Shown piece after piece: positions 1 to 5,425 of a stretch of DNA of 8,059 nt (position 1 is its first letter; each line of letters begins with the position of its first letter). The translations under genes were made by a program, and so were the position numbers. The stretch covers positions 1 through 8,059 of the forward strand of contig JAQZBT010000065.1 of NCBI GenBank assembly GCA_029237755.1, in the 5' to 3' direction. Below the pieces are notes generated by a model, which saw only the letters and a list, made by a program, of their open reading frames with translations, was not told the origin of the DNA and did no database searches. The DNA is from Candidatus Saccharimonadota bacterium. Its GTDB lineage: Bacteria; Patescibacteriota; Saccharimonadia; UBA4664.

Positions 1-351
1 CACCGGGTCGAAGATCTACCCCGCACTCACCTGCCCCTAGTACTCAAGCCCCTCCGCGGCCGCCGCGGTGAAGGACTGGTGATCGCGGCCGGAATTTCCG
101 GTCCGAAGACGCCGGACATGGTGAGTCGCGAGGAAGCTGAGCAGGCGCTGCTCAGCAATCCCGCCGGCATGTACCTGCAGCCCTGGCATCCGCCGCTCCG
201 CTTTGACGGCCGCAACCTGATTCTGCGGATCTTCTTCGGCACCAGTCAGAAAACCGGTTGGAGGTGCCTGGGTGGAGCCTGGGCTTTGGACAACAAGGCT
301 GTCGTCCACGGGTCGGCCACCACCATCTTCGGACCGGCCGTTCCGGTCTGA
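1..351 (+). CDS. ATP-grasp-like ligase, C-terminal fragment (5' end outside window)
   Basis: Frame 1 is open from the first base to a TGA at 349-351, giving the last 116 residues of a larger protein; the GTG at 79 is internal and not a convincing start. The fragment carries VLKPLRGRRGEG (about residues 14-25), which resembles the ATP-binding lysine strand and glycine-rich loop of ATP-grasp enzymes. Further on are YLQPW, DGRNLILRIFFG and a GGAW...HGSATTIFGP tail, resembling the acidic/Arg strands and end of that fold, perhaps of the circularly permuted type. ATP-grasp enzymes join a carboxylate to an amine or thiol through an acyl-phosphate. The N-terminal half is missing from view, so the family is inferred from motif pattern only and the substrate is unknown. 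It reads in the same direction as a deacetylase and a GCS2-like gene, which would suit a small-peptide or thiol pathway. Confidence 0.45.
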   Translation, partial: HRVEDLPRTHLPLVLKPLRGRRGEGLVIAAGISGPKTPDMVSREEAEQALLSNPAGMYLQPWHPPLRFDGRNLILRIFFGTSQKTGWRCLGGAWALDNKAVVHGSATTIFGPAVPV

Positions 352-374
352 ACCGGCCCCGGGGTACGCCCGTT

Positions 375-406
375 CCAGGTGGGGAGAGTTCGCTCTCCCT
401 GCCTGG
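375..406 (+). terminator. Strong UUCG-tetraloop hairpin after the ATP-grasp-like gene
   Basis: A 14-bp stem (375-388 with 393-406, including two tandem G-U wobbles) is capped by a TTCG tetraloop. It begins 23 bases after the upstream stop codon. It is followed by eight C residues (407-414), not a U tract, so it is either an atypical terminator or an RNA 3'-end stabiliser. It sits just before the next promoter at 421. Confidence 0.55.
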
Positions 407-420
407 CCCCCCCCGACCGC

Positions 421-449
421 TTTACATATTGCGCTTATCCTCTTATTCT
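421..449 (+). promoter_or_regulatory. Sigma70-type promoter for leader peptide 1 and the deacetylase
   Basis: TTTACA (421-426) and TATTCT (444-449) are separated by exactly 17 bp. Transcription should start about 7 nt after the -10 box, at or next to the A of the leader ATG at 456, so the leader message would be leaderless. The same -10 hexamer and spacer recur at 1482-1510. Confidence 0.75.
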
Positions 450-455
450 AATGCC

Positions 456-536
456 ATGACTGCCATCGCTTTCACTTCTCAGACCCGTGCCTGCGTCTGT
501 GCTTGTGCCATTGCGGTGGTAGGTTCTGACGTGTAG
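456..536 (+). CDS. Cysteine-rich leader peptide 1 (26 aa) of an attenuator
   Basis: This short ORF (ATG 456 to TAG 534-536) has a Cys cluster RACVCACA at residues 11-18; the Cys codons are at 492 (TGC), 498 (TGT) and 504 (TGT). No Shine-Dalgarno precedes it. The ATG lies 6 nt after the -10 box, so translation would start on a leaderless message. It sits between a good promoter and a U-tailed terminator. The first Cys codon lies 21 nt upstream of the antiterminator 5' arm, the geometry expected if ribosomes stalled on Cys codons expose that arm. By analogy with amino-acid leader peptides, low Cys-tRNA would allow readthrough into the PIG-L gene. The peptide also contains IAVV (residues 19-22), discussed in the findings. 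The Cys-sensing role is inferred. Confidence 0.75.
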   Translation: MTAIAFTSQTRACVCACAIAVVGSDV

Positions 537-585
537 CTACACATACATCCAGTACCCAACACCGCTTCAGCAGAGGCGGTTTTTT
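513..585 (+). promoter_or_regulatory. Ribosome-mediated transcription attenuator 1 (antiterminator/terminator switch)
   Basis: Terminator: ACCGCTTC (561-568), loop AGCA, GAGGCGGT (573-580), with the U run at 580-585. Competing antiterminator: GCGGTG (513-518), inside the last leader codons, pairs with CACCGC (560-565), the terminator's 5' arm. It extends across a symmetrical internal loop through GGT/ACC (522-524 with 554-556) and CTG/CAG (526-528 with 550-552). The loop of this structure holds the palindrome GTGTAGCTACAC (531-542), which spans the leader stop codon. A ribosome reaching the stop codon would cover 513-528 and permit termination; one stalled at the first Cys codons would leave it free. 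This is the classical attenuation logic. Confidence 0.72.
561..585 (+). terminator. Intrinsic terminator of attenuator 1
   Basis: An 8-bp stem with one G-U wobble, a 4-nt loop and a TTTTTT tail (580-585) lie between leader peptide 1 and the deacetylase gene. About 87 nt of untranslated leader follow, holding a minor hairpin (606-611 with 620-625) before the ribosome binding site at 661-667. Confidence 0.8.
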
Positions 586-672
586 GTTATCCGGCCGTTC
601 CGCGCCAGCCCAGTTCACCGGGCTGCCGGGGGCCTACCGGACCCACCTTGAAAACCCGACGAAGGAGAAAAG

Positions 673-1419
673 ATGCTTACCGTCGACACCACCACCCACA
701 GCTATATCCTCAGCCTCCTGGGTCTCAATGCCGGCGACTGCATCATGGTCATCGGCGCCCACCCGGACGACATGGACTACGCCACCGGTGGTCTGCAGGC
801 CATGGCCGCAGCAGCCGGGCTGATAGTCATCAACGTCGTCGCGACCTGCGGCGAGGACGGGGTCTTGGACGAAACGCGCTGGCCCAAGTCATCGCTGCCT
901 AAGACCCGGTGCGCAGAACAAGACGCTGCCGCCTACATCCTGGGAGCAGCCCGGCCTATCTACCTCGGCTACGCTGACGGACGGCTGGCAGGCTATAACG
1001 CCAAGCGTGCCATCAAGCGCCTCCGGGACCTGATGAACTTCCACGCGCCCAAACTGGTCATCACCTACGGCCCCGACGGCCTCACCGGCCACGAGGACCA
1101 CCAGGTGATATCCGACTGGGTCACCCGGGCGTTCCGGCTTTACGGCACCGACCATGGCGAGCTCTGGTACATCGCCGCCACTCCCGAGTGGCGGGAAGTT
1201 ATCCAGCCTCACCTGGAGAAGGCTAACGCCATCTACCGCGCGCCGGAAGTCTACTCTGACCTGGTCCTCGACTTGGATCTGCCCGAGTCGATACTCCAGC
1301 TCAAACTCCTGGCCGTAGCCGCCCACGCCAGCCAAAGCCAACCTCTGGATCGGACCATCGGCGGTCTGGAGCTGCTGGAGGCTTGGTTCAAGCGCGAAAC
1401 CTATCGCCTGGGCGCCTGA
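673..1419 (+). CDS. PIG-L/LmbE family zinc-dependent deacetylase
   Basis: This 248-residue protein starts at ATG 673, preceded by GAAGGAG at 661-667. After a short N-terminal extension it has the family signature AHPDD (H30, D32, D33). By analogy with MshB, H30 and D33 would bind zinc and D32 act as general base. TCGEDG lies near residue 60 and GHEDH at 139-143, where H143 is the likely third zinc ligand. The length fits the family. Members remove N-acetyl groups from amino sugars in mycothiol (MshB), bacillithiol (BshB) and GPI synthesis, or cleave thiol conjugates (Mca). No signal peptide is visible, so it should be cytoplasmic. It is controlled by a Cys-codon attenuator and neighbours ATP-grasp-like and GCS2-like genes, which hints at thiol or peptide metabolism. 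The family is secure; the substrate is unknown. Confidence 0.9.
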   Translation: MLTVDTTTHSYILSLLGLNAGDCIMVIGAHPDDMDYATGGLQAMAAAAGLIVINVVATCGEDGVLDETRWPKSSLPKTRCAEQDAAAYILGAARPIYLGYADGRLAGYNAKRAIKRLRDLMNFHAPKLVITYGPDGLTGHEDHQVISDWVTRAFRLYGTDHGELWYIAATPEWREVIQPHLEKANAIYRAPEVYSDLVLDLDLPESILQLKLLAVAAHASQSQPLDRTIGGLELLEAWFKRETYRLGA

Positions 1420-1436
1420 AAACCCTTCGTCCGCTC

Positions 1437-1470
1437 GTGGGGACAGGGACCGCAAGGTCTCTGTCCCCAC
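1437..1470 (+). terminator. Strong GCAA-tetraloop hairpin after the deacetylase gene
   Basis: A 15-bp stem (1437-1451 with 1456-1470, one G-U wobble) is capped by a GCAA GNRA tetraloop. It starts 17 nt after the deacetylase stop codon and is followed by a pyrimidine-rich stretch without a true U run. It lies just upstream of the next promoter, the same position as the hairpin at 375-406. Confidence 0.6.
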
Positions 1471-1481
1471 CCTCACTTTCA

Positions 1482-1510
1482 TTGACAAATCTTCCATGTT
1501 TCCGTATTCT
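1482..1510 (+). promoter_or_regulatory. Near-consensus sigma70 promoter for leader peptide 2 and the GCS2-like gene
   Basis: TTGACA (1482-1487) and TATTCT (1505-1510) are separated by 17 bp. The -10 hexamer and spacer are identical in form to those at 421-449. The predicted start is at about 1517-1518, on the leader ATG, so this leader message also appears leaderless. Confidence 0.85.
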
Positions 1511-1517
1511 AGCCCCC

Positions 1518-1592
1518 ATGATCAGCACATCCGCCAACATTATGTGGTTCTTTCTCCTCCTTGGATCGGCGGTGCCTGGTCAGGATAGCTAA
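1518..1592 (+). CDS. Trp/Phe/Leu-rich leader peptide 2 (24 aa) of an attenuator
   Basis: This short ORF runs from ATG 1518 to TAA 1590-1592. It contains MWFFLLLGS at residues 9-17: TGG at 1545, two Phe codons, then three Leu codons. No Shine-Dalgarno is present. The ATG follows the -10 box by 7 nt, as in leader 1. The Trp codon lies 22 nt upstream of the antiterminator 5' arm at 1567, almost the same offset as the first Cys codon in leader 1 (21 nt), which marks Trp/Phe as the likeliest stall point. Whether it senses a particular charged tRNA or general ribosome slowing, for example by a drug, cannot be told from sequence. Its hydrophobic run could also suggest a small membrane peptide, but its position inside a promoter-terminator unit favours a regulatory leader. 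Confidence 0.7.
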   Translation: MISTSANIMWFFLLLGSAVPGQDS

Positions 1593-1638
1593 GTCTTAGC
1601 AAACCACCCAGACGCCGCTCCCGCAGGGAGCGATTTTT
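1567..1638 (+). promoter_or_regulatory. Ribosome-mediated transcription attenuator 2 (antiterminator/terminator switch)
   Basis: Terminator: a perfect 7-bp stem CGCTCCC (1616-1622) with GGGAGCG (1626-1632), then A and TTTTT (1634-1638). Competing pairing: CGGCG (1567-1571), inside the leader codons, with CGCCG (1613-1617), the terminator's 5' edge, continued by CTGG (1576-1579) with CCAG (1608-1611). The enclosed palindrome GCTAAGTCTTAGC (1588-1600) overlaps the leader stop codon, as in attenuator 1. The layout repeats that at 456-585, but the antiterminator pairing is weaker. Confidence 0.65.
1616..1638 (+). terminator. Intrinsic terminator of attenuator 2
   Basis: A perfect 7-bp GC-rich stem with a GCA loop is followed by A and TTTTT. 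The 114 nt from here to the GCS2-like ATG are untranslated and contain only weak hairpins, such as GGCC-TTTC-GGCC near 1709-1720, plus the ribosome binding site. Confidence 0.8.
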
Positions 1639-1752
1639 AGTTTGGAACCTGAAGTTTGTCCCGTCTCCACCGCGGCAGCCTCCAGGATCCAATGACGGAC
1701 CTGGCTGGGCCTTTCGGCCTCGTACCCCGACAACACAGGGAAGGAACCCACC

Positions 1753-3156
1753 ATGGGTCGTGACATCTCCACGGCCGCGTTCAGCGAGGCCGATTTCAGA
1801 CTGTTCTACCACCGGCTACTCGCCCAACGCGACATCGTCAGCCAACGCATGAATGAACGCAGCGGCTACGGCCCCTGGCTGAGAAATCCACTGACGATAG
1901 GCGGCGAGACCGAGTATTGCGCCATCCAGCGCAAAACTGGCTCCGCCCACCACGTCTCAGCCAGCGTTTTGCCCCGGCCCAGATGGTCGCACGAGGTCGG
2001 CCCCTGGAACCTGGAGCATGGCAACGTGCCCCTCTCCATCAACGGAGCACCATTGACGGCAATGCTGGACGAGCTCGATGACGACCAAGCCGACATGGAC
2101 AACCTGCTGGCCGGCCTGGACGCAGAGCTCGCAGCCTTCGGCATCCTGCCAAGCCTGACCGAAGACGACCTGGCGCACATCATCAAGACCCAACGCTTCA
2201 TCGCACTGGAGGAACAGTTCGATAACCACTACGGCCGGTACCATCTCGATATCGGCGAAGGCAAGAACCGCGTCCAGCTCTCTGGTGACGGAATCAGCAG
2301 CGAAGCCACCGTCACGGGCCACCAGCTACACGACTCGACCAGCGTTACCGAGGCCCCCAGTCTCGTTAATGCCATACGTCTGGCAGCCAGCGTCCTCATC
2401 GGATTGTCCGGCAACAGCCCGTTCCTCTTCGGGCGCCAAGTTTGCCAGAATGAAGCCCGCCTAAAGGTGTTCTTCGATTCTGTCCGTGGACGTGGTCGCG
2501 CCCTTGGGCCGGCCTGGATGCGAAACCCGATGGATCAGATCGACCATGCCATCGAGGCACCGGTGCTGCTGCCTGAACTCAGCGATGCGCCTGACGACCA
2601 GCTCCAGGAGCTTACCCTCCAGCTGGGTACATACTACGCCTTCGTGAGACTCGTTCTCTCCGACGAGCTCATGCGCGTGGAGATCAGGTTCATGCCGTCT
2701 GGTCCAAGCAACGTCGACATGATTGCCAATGACGCCGCCACCTTGGCCCTCGCCCATTGGCTGCAGCCGAGAATGGACTGGCTGATCGGTCGCGGATTGG
2801 GATTTGCCGTCGCCGACAGCAACTTCCGTTCGGCCGTCTACGACGGCCCGTTCGCGCCCATCTTCTGGCCCAATCAGCGGGGGCAGCTCCGGGAGACTAC
2901 TCCCGCAGCGGTTGTACAGCAGTTGCAAGATAACCTGTACGCCACCCTGACCGACGATTTCGACATGGACCCCGACGAAGCCAGCAGGCACCTGACGCCG
3001 TTTGTGCGGCGGTCGCACAAGGGCATGACCGGCGCTCAATGGCTCATCAAAGCCGCCGAGCGTCTGCCGGAAGACAACCGCATGGGCCGGCTGACCCTGG
3101 CCGCGACAGAGCGAGCCAAGTCTGGCCTGCCCGTCGTCGACTGGGACCTTCCCTGA
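1753..3156 (+). CDS. Glutamate-cysteine ligase (GCS2)-like family protein
   Basis: This 467-residue protein starts at ATG 1753, with GGGAAGGA 8-15 nt upstream. It shows several GCS2-type signatures. GGETEY (50-55) matches the Glu-rich first strand that binds magnesium. WSHEVGPWNLEH (79-90) supplies further Glu residues. TGHQLHD (188-194) resembles the conserved H-x-H/H-x-x-H region. LSGNSPFLFGRQ (218-229) matches the typical 'SANSPF..GR' turn, and VEIRF (309-313) the arginine strand near the end of the fold. Such enzymes join the gamma-carboxyl of glutamate to an amine, classically cysteine, using ATP. The protein is longer than YbdK-type members (about 370 residues), with an extra C-terminal region after about 380, and is soluble. 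Substrate identity, including cysteine, is unproven; an amine other than cysteine is possible. It is controlled by its own promoter and attenuator. Confidence 0.72.
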   Translation: MGRDISTAAFSEADFRLFYHRLLAQRDIVSQRMNERSGYGPWLRNPLTIGGETEYCAIQRKTGSAHHVSASVLPRPRWSHEVGPWNLEHGNVPLSINGAPLTAMLDELDDDQADMDNLLAGLDAELAAFGILPSLTEDDLAHIIKTQRFIALEEQFDNHYGRYHLDIGEGKNRVQLSGDGISSEATVTGHQLHDSTSVTEAPSLVNAIRLAASVLIGLSGNSPFLFGRQVCQNEARLKVFFDSVRGRGRALGPAWMRNPMDQIDHAIEAPVLLPELSDAPDDQLQELTLQLGTYYAFVRLVLSDELMRVEIRFMPSGPSNVDMIANDAATLALAHWLQPRMDWLIGRGLGFAVADSNFRSAVYDGPFAPIFWPNQRGQLRETTPAAVVQQLQDNLYATLTDDFDMDPDEASRHLTPFVRRSHKGMTGAQWLIKAAERLPEDNRMGRLTLAATERAKSGLPVVDWDLP

Positions 3157-3193
3157 CCATCCGGACACGGGCCTACTCCCTGTCCCCTACCGT

Positions 3194-3225
3194 GAGCAGG
3201 GGGCGGATCACTCCGCCTCCTGCTC
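3194..3225 (+). terminator. Strong TCAC-loop hairpin after the GCS2-like gene
   Basis: A 14-bp stem (3194-3207 with 3212-3225, one G-U wobble, extendable by two pairs) with a 4-nt TCAC loop lies 38 nt after the stop codon. As with the hairpins at 375 and 1437, no U tract follows, so it may end transcripts inefficiently or protect a 3' end. Confidence 0.55.
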
Positions 3226-3264
3226 GCCTCCGTCTGGTCATTTATGGGTACTTGCTCAGCGTAG

Positions 3265-3295
3265 TTACCCACGAGTGCCTAGGCACGGCTATACT
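3265..3295 (+). promoter_or_regulatory. Candidate regulated promoter with a palindrome in a long spacer (M20 gene)
   Basis: TATACT (3290-3295) is a good -10 box. The best -35 is the weak TTACCC (3265-3270), 19 bp away. A perfect 12-bp palindrome GTGCCTAGGCAC (3275-3286) is centred in that spacer. Over-long spacers with a central dyad are typical of MerR-family activated promoters, but no regulator gene is visible here. Initiation from this -10 box would leave only about 7 nt before the M20 ATG. Confidence 0.45.
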
Positions 3296-3308
3296 AAGGA
3301 AAGAACTT

Positions 3309-4430
3309 ATGCCTTCCATCACGACCAACACCACGCAGACTCTCGTCGAACTTCTGTCGCATCTTGTGCGCTTCCCTACCGTCACGTCCGACCACGCCAC
3401 CAACTCCGCCGCCCTCGACTGGGTCGAGGAGCAACTCTCGGGCCTGCCGCTGCACATCCGCCGCTACCAGTCCAAAGGCCACCCGTCGCTCGTCGCCACC
3501 ACCCGCGACACCAAGTCACCCAAGCTCTGGCTAGCCGGTCACATCGATGTGGTGCCGGGCCCGTCCGAGTCGTACGAGCCCAAAGTTGCAGGCGGCCGGC
3601 TCTACGGCCGCGGCGCCCACGACATGAAATTCGCCTTGGCGACCTTCATTGCCTTGCTGCAGGAGCTCGGCGACTCGCTAGCAGAACTCGACTTGGGCCT
3701 GATGATCTCCAGCGACGAAGAGGTAGGCGGCTTCAACGGCGTCGGCTATCTGGTCGAGACGCTCGGCTACCGCGGCCAGACCGTATTCCTCCCCGACACC
3801 AACTCCGACTGGAAGTTTGAGATGGGCGCCAAGGGCGTGATGTGGTGGGACGTCACCGCCAAGGGAGTCGCGTCCCACGCCGGCCGGGCCTGGCAAGGCG
3901 TCAACGCCATCGACGAGCTTATTCGTTTTGTCGACCACGTCCGAGCCAATTTCCAAACCGAACCGTGCCACGACCCTGACCACCCCCACGCCACCTTCAA
4001 CCTCGGCACCATCTCCGGCGGCACCGCCGCCAACGCCGTGCCCGATAGCGCCTCAGCCCGCATCGATATCCGCTACCCGGCAGAGGTGAGCGCCGACGTT
4101 ATCGCGTTCTGGTTCGAAGCAGCACACGCCGCCGTCCCGACCGTTGAAGCCAAGCTGGCAATCACAGATACGCCGTACCTGGTGCCCAACGACGGCCCCA
4201 TCCATCATTTTGAGCGGATCGCAGAAGCCGTCACGGGCCGCAAGCTGGGACGTTTTGTAGCACACGGCAGCTCCGACGCCCGCTTCTTCGCCCGTCACGG
4301 CGGACACAGCGTCAACATCTGCCCTACCGGTTCGGGCTTCCATATGCCCACCGAGTGGATCGATATCGCCGACCTGACCCGTTTCTACGAGGTCACTCGG
4401 CAGTTCGTACAAGACTGGGCGCGCGCCTAA
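3309..4430 (+). CDS. M20 family metallopeptidase (ArgE/DapE-like)
   Basis: This 373-residue protein has start ATG 3309, preceded by AAGGAAAG. The frame stays open upstream into the GCS2-like gene, but that extension is unlike the family and overlaps regulatory sequence. The di-zinc site is complete: GHIDVVP (77-83; H78, D80), GRGAHDMK (100-107; bridging D105), SDEEVGG (135-141; catalytic E137, metal E138), LPD (161-163; D163) and GSGFHMPTEW (341-350; H345). SHAGRAWQGVNA (189-200) is the dimerisation-domain motif. M20 enzymes hydrolyse amide bonds in N-acyl amino acids, succinyl-diaminopimelate or small peptides, and the length fits. No signal peptide is visible, so it is cytoplasmic. Its neighbours suggest processing of a gamma-glutamyl or acylated metabolite, but DapE/ArgE-type roles are equally compatible. 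Confidence 0.88.
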   Translation: MPSITTNTTQTLVELLSHLVRFPTVTSDHATNSAALDWVEEQLSGLPLHIRRYQSKGHPSLVATTRDTKSPKLWLAGHIDVVPGPSESYEPKVAGGRLYGRGAHDMKFALATFIALLQELGDSLAELDLGLMISSDEEVGGFNGVGYLVETLGYRGQTVFLPDTNSDWKFEMGAKGVMWWDVTAKGVASHAGRAWQGVNAIDELIRFVDHVRANFQTEPCHDPDHPHATFNLGTISGGTAANAVPDSASARIDIRYPAEVSADVIAFWFEAAHAAVPTVEAKLAITDTPYLVPNDGPIHHFERIAEAVTGRKLGRFVAHGSSDARFFARHGGHSVNICPTGSGFHMPTEWIDIADLTRFYEVTRQFVQDWARA

Positions 4431-4434
4431 GTAC

Positions 4435-4440
4435 TACACT
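4435..4440 (+). promoter_or_regulatory. Candidate -10 box of a leaderless hydrolase message
   Basis: TACACT lies exactly 6 nt before the ATG at 4447, the same offset seen at leader 1, and no Shine-Dalgarno is present before this ATG. No convincing -35 hexamer is found 16-18 bp upstream, so co-transcription with the M20 gene is an alternative. Confidence 0.3.
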
Positions 4441-4446
4441 TTGTAA

Positions 4447-5400
4447 ATGAGTCGTAAACAGCTAGGCGCAGTCTTTATTGCGATAGCCGCCGTGGGTGCA
4501 CTGGGCGGCTGGTTGGCATTGAGTGCCGTCAGCCGTCCGGCCGCGCTCAAACCCCTGCTCTCCCCTACTCCCACCCCACCAGGCCCGCTCGCCATCGAGA
4601 CCATTCGCAAGCACCAGCTCACGCCCGGTCCCGTCACCATCGAATCCGACCTGGGCTGGCGCGGTGGCTGCCACATCTTCGACGTGTCGTACCGTTCCGA
4701 TGACCTCAAGGTCTACGCGCTCATGACGGTACCCGGCGCCGGCAAGCCGGACGGCGGCTACCCCACCATCGTACTGGCGCACGGTTACATCCGTCCGACC
4801 GAGTACCAGACTGACGGCGGCGACTACACCGGCTGGACCAGCGCCTACTGCAACGCGGGCTATGCCGTAATCAAGCCTGACTTCCGGGGCCACGGCCGCT
4901 CCGAGGGCACCGCTACCGGCGGTCACTTCTCGTCCAACTACACCTACGACCTGCTCAACCTCACCGCCTCACTGAATACCGTTCCCGATCTCAACCCTTC
5001 GCGCGTTGCCTGGTTTGGTCACAGTATGGGCGCACATGTCGCGCTACGCGGACTCGTGGCCGACCATGGTCAGCCGGTGAAGGCGGCAGTACTGGTGTCT
5101 GGGGTAGTCGGATCACTCCAGGACATCATCTATAACTGGCGGCGCGGCACTCCGCCGGCCAGCATCAGTCCACAACGTGCCCGCATCCTCGAGGAGTTCG
5201 GCGACCCCGAGGAAAATTCCGCAGCCTGGAAAGCCAGCTCGGCCATCAACTATGTAGACGCCATTAAATCACCCGTCGACATCCACCCCCGGGCGGTGAT
5301 CATCAGTTCACCAACCCCTCCAACAGCGCGTTGCTACTGGAACGGACACTGGCTCTGCTCCGCGCTAACCTGTAGCATCCTGAAGCGCTTCACGGTATAA
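4447..5400 (+). pseudogene. Membrane-anchored alpha/beta hydrolase with deleted, frameshifted C-terminus
   Basis: As read, the frame encodes 317 residues. Residues 8-28 form a hydrophobic signal anchor, followed by a Pro/Thr-rich linker, so the enzyme domain should face outside the membrane. AHGYIRP (111-117) is the oxyanion region, DFRGHGRSEG (145-154) is typical of prolyl-oligopeptidase or dienelactone-type hydrolases, and GHSMGAH (191-197) holds the nucleophile S193. After SPVDIH near 5285 the frame becomes unlike the family. The frame shifted by +2 reads PGGDHQFTNPSNSALLL and ends at TAG 5373-5375, a normal C-terminus with the catalytic His in DHQF. The stretch that should carry the catalytic Asp, about 35-40 residues, is absent. 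This indicates a frame-changing deletion of roughly 110 bp, so the enzyme is probably inactive. Sequencing or assembly error is the main alternative. It begins 16 nt after the M20 stop codon. Confidence 0.8.
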
Positions 5401-5425
5401 CTAAGTCTTTTTACGTTAGTTTTTT
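5399..5425 (+). terminator. Weak candidate terminator between convergent genes
   Basis: AACTAA (5399-5404) can pair with TTAGTT (5416-5421) across an 11-nt loop, followed by T residues to 5425. It would end rightward transcription and overlaps the 3' end of proS. The stem is AT-only and short. A nearby perfect palindrome TGAAGCGCTTCA (5381-5392) may contribute. Confidence 0.3.

Noticed and set aside
334..602. 12-base repeat CCGGCCGTTCCG at 334-345 and 591-602
   Set aside because: It is short, GC-rich and present only twice, with no flanking symmetry; it probably arises by chance and is not an attachment site or mobile-element end.
889..1497. Long minus-strand ORF (202 codons) opposite the deacetylase gene
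   Set aside because: It is a shadow of a high-GC coding gene with no recognisable domain; the + strand frame has clear PIG-L motifs.
2461..3168. Long minus-strand ORF (235 codons) opposite the GCS2-like gene
   Set aside because: Low-complexity Gly/Val/His-rich shadow translation with no family motifs.
3244..3264. Six-codon ORF (M-G-T-C-S-A) before the M20 gene as a third leader peptide
   Set aside because: It has no promoter at the right distance, no downstream terminator or antiterminator, and a single Cys codon, so chance is likely.
3039..3308. Upstream in-frame extension of the M20 gene to 3039
   Set aside because: It overlaps the GCS2-like coding end, a strong hairpin and promoter elements. 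Its translation is Arg/Pro-rich and unlike M20 N-termini, and the ATG at 3309 has a good ribosome binding site.
1..5400. Integron-like or transposon-like gene cassettes
   Set aside because: The repeated promoter-leader-gene-hairpin units recall cassettes, but there are no recombination-site pairs, terminal inverted repeats, integrase or transposase.
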